Of a DNA stretch of 64,000 nt, positions 1 to 7,905 are shown one piece after another. Numbering within the stretch: position 1 is the stretch's first letter; each line of letters starts with the position of its first letter. A program made the position numbers and the translations under genes. Below the pieces are notes generated by a model. That model saw nothing but the letters and a program-made list of their open reading frames with translations, was not told the DNA's origin and did no database searches. The DNA lies in contig DAOPJW010000003.1 in the NCBI GenBank assembly GCA_035399865.1, positions 62,001-126,000 on the forward strand. Reading direction: 5' to 3'. The stretch comes from UBA1547 sp035399865. Lineage in GTDB: Bacteria > Patescibacteriota > Saccharimonadia > Saccharimonadales > Saccharimonadaceae.

Positions 1-715
1 TGTAGGTGCTTTTCTGGCCGAATGACATCGCATAAGCCCCAGCTACTAGTCGATTTTCGTGATAAGCGAAAAACAATTGTCCCAAACCAGCTTTTTCAAA
101 TCTTTTCCAGAAAGTCTTAAAATAACTATAATTTCTGATACCGAATTGACCTTCTGCTGTTTCGGAAAGTAAATTATACATTAATTTACAATTATCCTCA
201 TTTGATTCAACCTGTTTTATTATGACGCCATCTCTTTCGGCACGTCTAATTGCGTAACGACCTTTTTGAGGTAGATCTAGAAGAATTTTTTCAATATCAT
301 CGCTAATATCCAATGTAATTGTTGAAGGATTAGGTACTATCGGCCTTGCTTTTATTAATCCTTTTTTTTCTAAAAAAGATTTTTCGTTACGATTTATTTC
401 TGATTCGATACGAATTGTAAACACACCATGCTTTTTTGCAAATTGTCCCAAGCTTTCAAGTGCTTCAAGTAATTCTTTTGATGAAGTGATATTCGGTCCT
501 TTTGGTAAGTACCATAATTTTCCAAGTCCTGATACATTCTTTTCCAATACCGTAACTGCTAAATCATCAACTAGTATGAAATATGCTTTATATCCGCCAG
601 TTTCCTTTTGCATAGCATATTCGTAGCTCGAAAATATGTTACCTCCGTCAGGATTGGCAAGGATTAAACTATTCCATTTTTTTATTTCATGTTCATTAGC
701 AAAGCGGACAATCAT
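1..715 (-). CDS. FemAB-family peptidoglycan bridge aminoacyltransferase, C-terminus cut off by window edge
   Basis: Proteins of this family use aminoacyl-tRNA to add amino acids to the lipid II stem peptide or interpeptide bridge. About 238 N-terminal residues are visible, starting MIVRFANEHEIKKWN. They include the FemAB/GNAT-like stretch LPQKGRYAIRRAERDG and the later ETAEGQFGIRNYSYFKTFWKRF segment typical of this fold. The reading frame is open to base 1, so the C-terminal part lies outside the window. The ATG at 715 is preceded on the minus strand by TACAAT (724-729) only 8 nt away, with no Shine-Dalgarno sequence, suggesting a leaderless mRNA. An in-frame stop lies a short way upstream, so a longer start is unlikely. 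The family call is by sequence recognition; the substrate is unknown. Confidence 0.75.
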   Translation of the reverse strand, partial: MIVRFANEHEIKKWNSLILANPDGGNIFSSYEYAMQKETGGYKAYFILVDDLAVTVLEKNVSGLGKLWYLPKGPNITSSKELLEALESLGQFAKKHGVFTIRIESEINRNEKSFLEKKGLIKARPIVPNPSTITLDISDDIEKILLDLPQKGRYAIRRAERDGVIIKQVESNEDNCKLMYNLLSETAEGQFGIRNYSYFKTFWKRFEKAGLGQLFFAYHENRLVAGAYAMSFGQKSTY

Positions 716-812
716 TGATAACCATTGTAATTGTTTGTTCTGTAAAAATGAAGACTAAAGGCAGACCCTGATTATTGTAAAGGAGTATTATTTATCGTAA
801 AATGAATATATC

Positions 813-1388
813 TTGGTAAATATAAAACCTATCACAAAAGATTTTGAAAAAGAAATATTATTGTCTGAAGCAAAAGAGAAAATAGATGAACAATCTGATT
901 TAAAAAACACAGAGTATGCTAATATTTCGAAGCAAGAATCACAGACATTAAACCCTTTGGAACTAGGCGGTGTATATAGTATGCCCATTCAAGAAGCAGC
1001 TAATATTCTTAAAAATAATAAAGAAAAATATCAAGAAAAAAGACGAGTTAGAATCGACACAGTAGCAATTAATAGTTTTGCATTGGTTGGTTTCATTATA
1101 TCCATAATAATAATCATCGATGAAATTTTTAGTAATGATTTAGCTTATCAAAAATCACTCGAAATTTTTGTTTACACAATTCTAGCTGTTTTGTTCGTGT
1201 CGATCATAAAAAGGTATGACATTTCTCGAAAAGTACTTATTTTAGGAGGCTATGGGATTGCTGTCTTAGGTGTGGTAAATATATTACTAAAATCATCAAG
1301 TTATATACTAAATGTCGTTTCTATTGTTTTAGCTATCTCACTTATTTTATTTTTTGGTTCAAAAAGAATTAAAAGGTATTTTCAATAA
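813..1388 (+). CDS. Unrecognised protein with four predicted membrane helices
   Basis: I do not recognise this protein. The first about 85 residues are charged and soluble-looking (rich in K, E and N), and the rest contains about four hydrophobic helices (near residues 88-110, 117-134, 145-160 and 165-182) ending in a basic tail (KRIKRYFQ). The start is uncertain. The open frame has TTG at 813, while the better-placed ATG at 802 is in another frame and stops after five codons. A TATTAT box sits at 786-791. The next in-frame ATG is at 981 and would remove much of the soluble domain. No homology-based role can be given. Confidence 0.5.
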   Translation: MVNIKPITKDFEKEILLSEAKEKIDEQSDLKNTEYANISKQESQTLNPLELGGVYSMPIQEAANILKNNKEKYQEKRRVRIDTVAINSFALVGFIISIIIIIDEIFSNDLAYQKSLEIFVYTILAVLFVSIIKRYDISRKVLILGGYGIAVLGVVNILLKSSSYILNVVSIVLAISLILFFGSKRIKRYFQ

Positions 1389-1460
1389 AAACATCGACTA
1401 AATTGAAATTTCTTTCATTATGTGTTATAATTTAGCTAACATAATTATATTTAATATAAA

Positions 1461-2252
1461 ATGACAGAAAAACTTAACCAGTCATCTAAAGAAAAATTTA
1501 CCCCGAGGGATTCTTTGAATGATAAAGAAAAAGAATCATTAGTTTCAGAATATGGTAGATTAAACTTTTCTCGCTTAAATTATGAACAAGATGGTCAATT
1601 AATATACAAAAATATTAAAGAAGTATTAATATGTAATCCTGATTCAGATGATTCCAAAGAAAATAGTACAAAATTAGATAAATTATTGAATTATCTAGAA
1701 TTAGATGAGTCTGCCTTATCGGATATAGAAAAAAAGATGATCGATGTTGAACATTCCTTGGGATATAACGTTGATAACTCAAGCCGATTTGATAACTGTG
1801 AAAATGATATGTTGATAAATTCGGCAGTTTTTTATCATAAGAGAATCGAAGTTTTAAGAGAAAAAAGTGGCAACAAAGACATTGATAAAAATTTTGTTGA
1901 CTCAATTGTAAATTATGCTCGTGCTATCGAACATGATGAGAATTCGAGCATGTCTTTTCGTTATGATAATTTAGAAGATCGGCAGGTATACATTCAAAAC
2001 TGTCAGCGTCGTCGTAGTAACTGTCATAATGATATGATTAATCAATTCAATCAGTTGAATGATCTGTCTGTGATAAATGGTTTAAAACCACTTACTTATC
2101 GTAATCTTATTACTAATTCTTCTAGTAATAATTTTCGAAATAATGCTCAAATGTATCATGATCGAGTAACTATAGCTCGTTATGTTGCCAATGTTATTCA
2201 ACTTGGTTTCGATCAACGGTTGCCTGACCCCAAGTATATTAAAGAAACTTAA
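1461..2252 (+). CDS. Unrecognised soluble protein, 263 aa
   Basis: This is a hydrophilic, Asn/Asp-rich protein with no signal peptide, membrane helix or motif I can name. The N-terminal half is acidic and probably helical; the C-terminal half is richer in Arg, Tyr and Asn. A TATAAT sequence lies about 30 nt upstream of the ATG, and no clear Shine-Dalgarno sequence is visible. It stands between two other unknown genes on the same strand and is followed by a separate strong promoter, so it is probably monocistronic. It may be a lineage-specific gene. An intact 263-codon frame with no in-frame alternative supports real coding. Confidence 0.55.
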   Translation: MTEKLNQSSKEKFTPRDSLNDKEKESLVSEYGRLNFSRLNYEQDGQLIYKNIKEVLICNPDSDDSKENSTKLDKLLNYLELDESALSDIEKKMIDVEHSLGYNVDNSSRFDNCENDMLINSAVFYHKRIEVLREKSGNKDIDKNFVDSIVNYARAIEHDENSSMSFRYDNLEDRQVYIQNCQRRRSNCHNDMINQFNQLNDLSVINGLKPLTYRNLITNSSSNNFRNNAQMYHDRVTIARYVANVIQLGFDQRLPDPKYIKET

Positions 2253-2261
2253 GCATTAATA

Positions 2262-2290
2262 TTGACATAAACATATTAGTATGTTATTAT
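2262..2290 (+). promoter_or_regulatory. Strong sigma-70-type promoter
   Basis: TTGACA at 2262-2267, a 17-nt spacer, and TATTAT at 2285-2290. Transcription should begin at about 2296-2299, which falls at or just after the ATG at 2295. This argues that the gene actually starts at a downstream codon. Confidence 0.7.
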
Positions 2291-2294
2291 TTTT

Positions 2295-2630
2295 ATGCTA
2301 GTTCAGAGTCGAAAGGGGTGGACTAACTTGTTAGAGAAAGAATGGTTTCAATTATCTAATGAGCAAGTCAAAAAGTTAAAAATTTTGGATAACGACGAAG
2401 TAAAGAAAATATTACATAATCGTTTGAGGAATCAAGTTGACGATTTATCTAATCAGGAAATTTATTCTGCTTGGAGTAGAATCGTAATCAAAGCTCAAAA
2501 AGAGCTCGACGTGAATCTGATTAGTCCAAACCCAACAGATTCAGAAGAACTTCGGGATGTAATTATCCGCTTAATTTGGAAATCATTCCCATACAATAAT
2601 AATTTTTCAAACACCTCTGAAACTAGCTAG
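2295..2630 (+). CDS. Unrecognised small soluble protein (start may be TTG at 2328)
   Basis: At most 111 aa, charged and helical, with no recognised domain. Two starts are possible. ATG at 2295 lies only 4 nt after the -10 box, where the transcript would begin inside or after it. TTG at 2328 is in frame and preceded by AAAGGGGTG (2312-2320), a good Shine-Dalgarno match, giving a 100-aa protein and a leader of about 30 nt. I favour 2328. The stop codon TAG at 2628-2630 is also the first base pairs of a GC-rich hairpin that probably terminates the transcript just before the groES control region. Function unknown. Confidence 0.5.
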   Translation: MLVQSRKGWTNLLEKEWFQLSNEQVKKLKILDNDEVKKILHNRLRNQVDDLSNQEIYSAWSRIVIKAQKELDVNLISPNPTDSEELRDVIIRLIWKSFPYNNNFSNTSETS

Positions 2631-2648
2631 GCCCCTTTAAGGGGCCTA
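2628..2648 (+). terminator. GC-rich hairpin after 2295-2630
   Basis: TAGGCCCC and GGGGCCTA form a perfect 8-bp stem around a 5-nt loop. The following stretch is only moderately T-rich, so it is a plausible but not textbook intrinsic terminator. Confidence 0.55.
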
Positions 2649-2657
2649 ATTCAATTT

Positions 2658-2684
2658 TTGGCACTCGGGACTTGAAAGTGCCAA
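2658..2684. promoter_or_regulatory. CIRCE-like operator (HrcA-type) in front of groES
   Basis: TTGGCACTC, nine bases, AAGTGCCAA. The classical CIRCE is TTAGCACTC-N9-GAGTGCTAA, and a GGCACTC variant occurs in other phyla. Arm length and the 9-nt spacing match; the arms have one mismatch to perfect symmetry. The right arm covers the -35 hexamer of the groES promoter, where a repressor site would be expected. A run of T follows, so it could also act as a hairpin terminator. No hrcA gene is in the window. Confidence 0.65.
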
Positions 2685-2700
2685 TTTTTTTGTTTACAAT
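2672..2700 (+). promoter_or_regulatory. groES-groEL promoter
   Basis: TTGAAA at 2672-2677, a 17-nt spacer, and TACAAT at 2695-2700. The -35 hexamer is embedded in the CIRCE-like inverted repeat. The expected leader is about 30 nt and contains AAAGGAGG before the groES ATG. Confidence 0.7.
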
Positions 2701-2738
2701 GATAATTACATATATCAAAAATAAAGGAGGAGTAATTT

Positions 2739-3005
2739 ATGAGTACACCAATTAGACCTCTGGCAAGCAGAGTTGTGGCTGTTCGAGAAGAAGCTCAAGA
2801 AAAAACTGCTTCTGGGTTATATTTACCAGATAATGCCAAGGAAAAGCCAGTTATTGCAAAAGTTGAAGCTATTGGTACTGATGTCAAAGGTGTTAAGGTC
2901 GGTGATCGTATCGTGTATAAAGAATATACAACTACTGATCTTAAGATTAATGACAAAGAATACATAATCGTAAAAGAGGATGATATCCTCGCTATAATCT
3001 CATAA
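2739..3005 (+). CDS. groES: Co-chaperonin GroES
   Basis: The 88-aa co-chaperonin forms a heptameric lid on GroEL and closes the folding chamber in the cytoplasm. The start STPIRPLASRVVAVREEA, the mobile-loop region EKTASGLYLPDNAKEKP and the ending KEDDILAIIS match the family, and the length is slightly below the usual 94-97. AAAGGAGGAG precedes the ATG at good spacing. It is the first gene of the groES-groEL operon, 14 nt before groEL, under the CIRCE-like operator, so heat-shock control by an HrcA-type repressor is likely. Confidence 0.96.
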   Translation: MSTPIRPLASRVVAVREEAQEKTASGLYLPDNAKEKPVIAKVEAIGTDVKGVKVGDRIVYKEYTTTDLKINDKEYIIVKEDDILAIIS

Positions 3006-3019
3006 AAGGAGTATAAAAA

Positions 3020-4660
3020 ATGGCAAAAAAAGTATTTTATGATGATGATGCCCGCGAACGTGTGATTGGTGGAGCAAAAGCTCTTTATGATGCGGTAAAA
3101 GTAACTTACGGACCAAAAGGTCGAAATGTGATGATTGCAAAGAGTTATGGCGGTCCAACAGTTACACATGACGGAGTGACCGTAGCGGAGGCAATTGATT
3201 TACCAGAGGATGATGACAAAACTTTGGGTTATAAAGTAGGTGCTGATCTTATAAAGCAAGCGGCAAGTAATTTAAATAAATCTGCAGGAGACGGTACAAC
3301 TACAGTCACAGTTTTGACTTACAATATTTTAAAAGAAGCTAGTCGACTAATTGCCGCTGGGCATAACCCTATGGAGTTACGTAAGGGTATTGAACGTGCT
3401 GGTGCGGAAATCGTAGCAGAAATTGAAAAATTGAGTGAAAGTATTGAAGGCAAATCTGATAGAGTAGCCGAAGTTGCGACAATAAGTGCAGGTGACGAAA
3501 TTATAGGTAAACTAATTGCTAATGTTATTGAAAAAGTTGGCAAAGACGGAATTGTCACCGTTGAAGCTAGCCAGGGTATGGAACTTGAATCCGAAGTCGT
3601 CGAAGGCTTTACTTTCGATAGAGGCTTTGTTAGTCAATTCTTCGTTACCGACGTTAATAGGCAGGAGGCAGTTTATGAAAAGCCAGCCATTGTTATTACC
3701 GATAAAAAAGTCAGTAATGCTCAAGAATTCTTACCAATATTGGAAAAATTAGTAACTGCTGGTAAAAAAGACGTGGTATTAATTGCTGATGAAGTAGAAG
3801 GCGAGGCTCTTAGTATATTAGTTTTAAATAAACTAAAGGGTGTGTTTAATACCGTAGCTGTAAAAGCACCAGCTTTTGGTGATCGACGCAAAGAAGTACT
3901 TGCGGATATCGCTATTTTGACAGGTGCAACTGTTATTAGTGAAGATCAAGGACTAACATTTGAAAATGTCGGCCTGGAAGTTGTTGGAACAGCTAGAAAA
4001 GTCATAGTTGGAAAAGACGAAACGACTATTATTGAAGGTGCTGGTAAACAATCTGATATCAAGCAACGGATTGCACAAATTAATTCTCAAGCAGAAAATT
4101 CAAATAATAAATATGACAAAGAAAATTATGTCAAACGAGCTGCATCATTGTTAGGAAAAGTTGCCGTTATAAAGGTGGGTGGTACTACCGAAACTGAAAT
4201 TGATGAAAAGAAATTTCGTGTAGATGATGCTGTAGCTGCTACGAAAGCTGCTTTGGCTGAAGGTATTGTCCCTGGTGGTGGAGTTACTTTAGTAAATTTG
4301 TCTGACAAAATAGTTATTAATGGTGCTGATTCAATCAACGCTGGTCGTCAAATTTTAAAGAATGCTTTAAAACAACCGTTTATGCAAATTACCGAAAATG
4401 CTGGACTTAATAGTGATGCTTTGATTGCTCAGGTTGAATCTGCTAAGCCGGGTTATGGTATTAATGTTAATAAACCAGAAAAAGGTCTTATTGATGTTAA
4501 AAAAGACGGAGTAATTGATCCGACCCGTGTCGTAAAAGAAGCAGTCTTAAATGCAGTGTCGATTGCGTCAACAGCTGCCACAATGGGTGCGTTAATTGTA
4601 GATATTCCAGAAAAAGAATCTCATACTCACGATAGTATGGGTGGAGGAATGGGCTATTAA
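3020..4660 (+). CDS. groEL: Chaperonin GroEL
   Basis: The 60-kDa chaperonin folds non-native proteins in an ATP-driven double ring together with GroES. Length (546 aa) is normal. The ATP-binding signature GDGTTT is at residues 90-95, the VTYGPKGRNVMI block near 28-39, and the conserved AEGIVPGGGVTL block in the C-terminal equatorial domain. The C-terminal tail is short but keeps a GGGMGY ending, as in the usual GGM-repeat tail. The AAGGAG before the ATG overlaps the end of groES, giving a tight two-gene operon closed by a strong hairpin terminator. Confidence 0.97.
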   Translation: MAKKVFYDDDARERVIGGAKALYDAVKVTYGPKGRNVMIAKSYGGPTVTHDGVTVAEAIDLPEDDDKTLGYKVGADLIKQAASNLNKSAGDGTTTVTVLTYNILKEASRLIAAGHNPMELRKGIERAGAEIVAEIEKLSESIEGKSDRVAEVATISAGDEIIGKLIANVIEKVGKDGIVTVEASQGMELESEVVEGFTFDRGFVSQFFVTDVNRQEAVYEKPAIVITDKKVSNAQEFLPILEKLVTAGKKDVVLIADEVEGEALSILVLNKLKGVFNTVAVKAPAFGDRRKEVLADIAILTGATVISEDQGLTFENVGLEVVGTARKVIVGKDETTIIEGAGKQSDIKQRIAQINSQAENSNNKYDKENYVKRAASLLGKVAVIKVGGTTETEIDEKKFRVDDAVAATKAALAEGIVPGGGVTLVNLSDKIVINGADSINAGRQILKNALKQPFMQITENAGLNSDALIAQVESAKPGYGINVNKPEKGLIDVKKDGVIDPTRVVKEAVLNAVSIASTAATMGALIVDIPEKESHTHDSMGGGMGY

Positions 4661-4675
4661 TAATTTGCTCTAAAA

Positions 4676-4711
4676 ATAAAAATACCCGCAAAAAATTGCG
4701 GGTATTTTTAT
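4676..4711. terminator. Bidirectional intrinsic terminator after groEL
   Basis: A 16-bp perfect inverted repeat (core TACCCGCAA / TTGCGGGTA) with a 4-nt A loop, flanked by A-runs on the left and T-runs on the right. It lies between the convergent groEL and 4727-5410 genes and could serve both. Confidence 0.85.
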
Positions 4712-4726
4712 TTTATTTAAATAACA

Positions 4727-5410
4727 TTAAGCTACTTGTTGTTGGTTTGATAGATAATCTATTTCTTTGACGATATCTAATAAAGCCTGAGCACGACGAC
4801 TTTCTTCAGGAATTTCTTGGGCAGCCTTATAAGCGGGTGAAATTAATGTCTTATCATCGGTACTTCGAAGTAGAAGTAGATAAATATCAAATCTTTCTTC
4901 AGGGGCTAAGCTTAGTTTATCAACTAATGGGCGAAGTTCTAGTAAGGCGTCTCTTTTTATACCGTCCAGTTCATTATTGCTAGTAGTAGGTAATTCAATA
5001 TTCGATGATATAACGTCATTGTTTACCGGTTGTTCGATTGTTCCGTTATTAGTTTCAATAGAAGAGTTGTAAACTGGTGACACTTCACTTTCAACTTTTT
5101 TTTCATTGATTTGATAATCCGAAACTGTATCAGATACTGAATCGACTGGGTCTACGGCTAAATTTGGTAACACAGTTTCGACTTGACTAGGCATATCTGG
5201 TGTTAACGAATTAGAAATTTTTTCAATATTAGTTTCTGAAGGCTCCGGTAAAGTAATTTCATTTATTTGGTCAGATTGAGTGTATGGCTTTACCATAGGC
5301 GTCTCTTCAAATTCTAAATTATCATCACCAACTTTTGACACTCCAGCTAATACTTCCGCTAGTTCTTGTTCATCATTTACTTGCTCTGTATCTTGTATTT
5401 TTGTATCCAT
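4727..5410 (-). CDS. Unrecognised acidic protein with disordered N-terminal two thirds
   Basis: Residues 1 to about 150 are acidic and rich in Ser, Thr, Asn, Pro and Val, and look disordered. The last about 75 residues are a compact helical region (RDALLELRPLVDKLSLAPEE and onwards to ALLDIVKEIDYL) that may be the only folded domain. No signal peptide or membrane helix. The gene is alone on the minus strand, converging on groEL. I do not know the family; the layout of a disordered spacer plus a small helical domain suggests an adaptor, but that is only a guess. Confidence 0.55.
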   Translation of the reverse strand: MDTKIQDTEQVNDEQELAEVLAGVSKVGDDNLEFEETPMVKPYTQSDQINEITLPEPSETNIEKISNSLTPDMPSQVETVLPNLAVDPVDSVSDTVSDYQINEKKVESEVSPVYNSSIETNNGTIEQPVNNDVISSNIELPTTSNNELDGIKRDALLELRPLVDKLSLAPEERFDIYLLLLRSTDDKTLISPAYKAAQEIPEESRRAQALLDIVKEIDYLSNQQQVA

Positions 5411-5490
5411 TGTCCACCCCTGGATTATGTTTATACTTATTTATAATACTTTAACATAGATATTCATAATATGGCAACAAAACAAAATGT

Positions 5491-6720
5491 TCAGTCGTAA
5501 CTGTGCAAGGATTGTATCGGATCTTTTCTAGCTGCCCTAATTGCAGGATATAAACCAAATAATAGACCCATAATAACTGATATTAATATAGCAATAATTG
5601 CGATTTGCCAATTAATCGATGGCTCGAAAGTTAAAAACGTGCAAATACCAAAAGCTAATAAATAACCCAGTAAATAACCAGTGATACCTCCACAAATACT
5701 GATAACCAAGGACTCTATTAAAAATTGCATAGAAATATCCATATCACTTGCACCCAAAGCTTTTCTGATACCGATTTCACGAGTACGTTCCGCAACAGTT
5801 ACCAACATAATATTCATAATACCAATACCACCGACTATCAAAGAAATTGTAGCTATCGCTGTCATCGCACCAGCAATAGTATAAAAGAATTGACTGGTTG
5901 GTTGTGATATCTGATTACCAGTTAATATTAAAAAATCATTTTCGCCGTCGTGATTTTTCAGTAGGGTCTTATTAATATTAATTATTACGTTATCTAGATT
6001 AGAAATTGAATCAGCTTTTATATTAATCTGTTGAATTTGAGAAACATTTTGATTTAGTTCTTTCCCAGAAGAAAAATTGATTATCACTGCATTATCGAAA
6101 TCAACCGAATTATAATTTATAGGATTATTTTGTCTTTTAAGCACACCTATGACAGTGAATTGTTTGCCTTTGATAGAAAATGTTCTGCCAATTGAAAACT
6201 CTGTCCCAAAAATGTCTATCGATAATTGAGTACCTAGAACTGCAGTATTGACATTAACTTCCTCATCAAGAAATTGACCTTCGCTGGTTTTTAGATTTGC
6301 AAGTTCAGCAAGATCGGGTGTCGTAGCAACGATAACCGAATTATTTGACGATGTCGAATCAGCTTTGATATTGCCACTTAATGTCATTAATGGCACAACT
6401 AATTTTACATTTTGAATATCATTAATTGATAAAAGGTCTTTTTCGGTCAAACTACTTATTGCGTATTTATTTTGAGTTTGGATTTTTGTAAAGTTTTCAA
6501 CTAAATTAGTTGATTCTCCAGGACGAATTACTGCAATATTTCCTCCAAGAGAATTAACCTGATTACCGACAATTTGGCTAGCTCCACTACTAAGAGCCAT
6601 AATCGTGGTGATACTTGCTATGCCGATAGTAACCCCAAGCATCGTAAGACTACTCCGAATACGACTACTGTGCAGTGATTGAGATGCATTTTGGATATGA
6701 TTGAGTATTAATAGTCTCAT
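5491..6720 (-). CDS. MacB/FtsX-type ABC transporter permease
   Basis: A membrane subunit of a MacB/LolCE-like mechanotransmission exporter (409 aa). It has an N-terminal cytoplasmic helix and first membrane segment (SSLTMLGVTIGIASITTIMALSSG), a roughly 200-residue extracytoplasmic MacB-type domain, then three membrane helices holding the FtsX signature (GGIGIMNIMLVTVAERTREIG) and a C-terminal GLYPAIRAARKDPIQSLH. It sits 8 nt downstream of the ATPase gene 6728-7525 and is surely its partner. The substrate is unknown. In a cell without an outer membrane it would act on peptides, antimicrobials or lipoproteins at the cytoplasmic membrane. Confidence 0.88.
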   Translation of the reverse strand: MRLLILNHIQNASQSLHSSRIRSSLTMLGVTIGIASITTIMALSSGASQIVGNQVNSLGGNIAVIRPGESTNLVENFTKIQTQNKYAISSLTEKDLLSINDIQNVKLVVPLMTLSGNIKADSTSSNNSVIVATTPDLAELANLKTSEGQFLDEEVNVNTAVLGTQLSIDIFGTEFSIGRTFSIKGKQFTVIGVLKRQNNPINYNSVDFDNAVIINFSSGKELNQNVSQIQQINIKADSISNLDNVIININKTLLKNHDGENDFLILTGNQISQPTSQFFYTIAGAMTAIATISLIVGGIGIMNIMLVTVAERTREIGIRKALGASDMDISMQFLIESLVISICGGITGYLLGYLLAFGICTFLTFEPSINWQIAIIAILISVIMGLLFGLYPAIRAARKDPIQSLHSYD

Positions 6721-6727
6721 AATTTTA

Positions 6728-7525
6728 TTAGCTTATCATTTCTTGGTCTTTTTTCGTTTTATTTTTTCGTTTCTTTTTAAACGGTATTCTTTTTCGTTTC
6801 TGTTTATTTTTTTTATAAAAATAGTCGGAGCTAGAAGTATCCGTGTCAATTTTTCCATCTAACATGGTTATAACTCGACTAGCATATGTTGTTAGCCGGG
6901 GATTATGAGTAACCATTATTATCGTGTTTCCTCTTTTATGGATGTCAGAGAGTTCTTCCATAATAATATGGCTAGATCTTGAATCAAGATTTCCGGTTGG
7001 TTCATCAGCTAGAATTATCGACGGTTCGTTGACTAGTGCTCGAGCAATTGCAACTCTCTGCATTTGGCCTCCAGATAATTGATAAGGCATATAATATTCT
7101 CTTTCATTAAGGTGAAAATTTCGAAGAATATTACTTGCCATAATTAGTCGTCGAGTTCGACCAAATCCCTTGTAAATTAGTGGTAGGGAAACATTTTCAA
7201 TTACATTTAGACGAGGAATTAAATTAAAACTTTGAAAAACAAATCCAATTTGTTGGCTACGTATACGGGCCTGTTTTCGTTTAGATATTGATTCAACATT
7301 TTCACCGTTTAATTCGTATTCGCCTTCAATGTCTCTGTCGAGTAAACCTAAAATATTCAAAAGAGTAGTTTTTCCGCAACCACTTGGTCCCATTATGGCT
7401 ACAAATTCACCCTTATCTATAATCAAATCAACACCATCCAGTGCAATATTCTCGGCATCGCCAATACCAAAAACTTTACGTAAATTTTTTAAACGTATTA
7501 CTGGGGGGGTCTCTTCACTAGTCAT
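6728..7525 (-). CDS. MacB/LolD-type ABC transporter ATP-binding protein
   Basis: The ATPase of the exporter pair. Walker A (GPSGCGKTT), the Q loop (FVFQSFNLIPRLNV), the ABC signature (LSGGQMQRVAIARAL) and Walker B (IILADEPTG) are all present, followed by the H loop (MVTHNP). A very basic C-terminal tail (KKKRKNKTKK) is unusual. I start it at ATG 7525 rather than at an upstream TTG at 7561, because 7533-7561 is a clear promoter whose -35 box contains that TTG, and because MTSEETPPVIRLKNL is the natural beginning of the fold. The mRNA would be leaderless. Confidence 0.9.
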   Translation of the reverse strand: MTSEETPPVIRLKNLRKVFGIGDAENIALDGVDLIIDKGEFVAIMGPSGCGKTTLLNILGLLDRDIEGEYELNGENVESISKRKQARIRSQQIGFVFQSFNLIPRLNVIENVSLPLIYKGFGRTRRLIMASNILRNFHLNEREYYMPYQLSGGQMQRVAIARALVNEPSIILADEPTGNLDSRSSHIIMEELSDIHKRGNTIIMVTHNPRLTTYASRVITMLDGKIDTDTSSSDYFYKKNKQKRKRIPFKKKRKNKTKKDQEMIS

Positions 7526-7532
7526 TATATAT

Positions 7533-7561
7533 ATTATGCAAGTATTCAAACCTATTAGCAA
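7533..7561 (-). promoter_or_regulatory. Promoter of the ABC exporter operon
   Basis: Read on the minus strand: TTGCTA (7556-7561), a 17-nt spacer, CATAAT (7533-7538), then 7 nt to the ATG at 7525. There is no room for a ribosome-binding site, so the transcript is probably leaderless. Confidence 0.6.
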
Positions 7562-7596
7562 CTGCTATGTCAAAGTGGAAATAACAACTGTTATAA

Positions 7597-7680
7597 TGGT
7601 AGTTGGTAGTTAGTATATGGTAAATAGTAAAGTGGGTGATTATACTTTACTAACTACTACCTACCAACTACTGAATACCA
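7597..7680. repeat. Degenerate inverted repeat of TAGTTGGTAG-like units
   Basis: Left part carries units such as GGTAGTTGGTAG and TAGTAAAGT; the right part carries ACTTTACTA and CTACCTACCAACTA in reverse complement. The innermost 9 bp (TAGTAAAGT / ACTTTACTA) pair perfectly and the outer arms only partly. It lies between the ABC operon promoter and tRNA-Ser. I see no known element in it. Confidence 0.5.
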
Positions 7681-7684
7681 ATTT

Positions 7685-7774
7685 GGAGAGATGGCCGAGT
7701 GGTTGAAGGCGCACGCTTGGAAAGCGTGTGTGCGAGCAATCGTACCACGAGTTCGAATCTCGTTCTCTCCGCCA
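7685..7774 (+). tRNA. tRNA-Ser, anticodon GGA
   Basis: A class II tRNA with acceptor stem GGAGAGA / TCTCTCC (7685-7691 and 7764-7770), anticodon stem CACGC / GCGTG with loop TTGGAAA (anticodon GGA, 7719-7721), a long variable arm, and T-loop GTTCGAATC. CCA is encoded (7772-7774). It decodes UCC and UCU. Confidence 0.96.
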
Positions 7775-7840
7775 AAATATTTCGTCAACCTATGAGTTGT
7801 CGAAATATTTTGGAGATAGAGTTTGTAAATCTCGATTTTT
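7772..7840 (+). terminator. Tandem hairpins after tRNA-Ser
   Basis: A long hairpin at 7772-7813 (CCAAAATATTTCG pairs with CGAAATATTTTGG, inner CAAC/GTTG) begins at the encoded CCA. A second small stem, GAGAT / ATCTC, is followed by a T-run (7835-7840). Together they probably end tRNA transcription before the restriction-modification operon. Confidence 0.55.
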
Positions 7841-7905
7841 ACCTAGTGTGCGTAAAAGAAGTTAATTATATTCTATATATTATAATGTTATATAATTAAA
7901 AAGAC

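Noticed and set aside
763..772. AGACCCTGAT, matching one half of the REP-like core
   Set aside because: The other half is not present, so it may be chance or a fully eroded copy; not counted.
2658..2692. The groES upstream hairpin plus T-run as an intrinsic terminator
   Set aside because: A full -35/-10 promoter overlaps it and the arm spacing fits CIRCE; the terminator role may be secondary. A better terminator for the upstream gene lies at 2628-2648.
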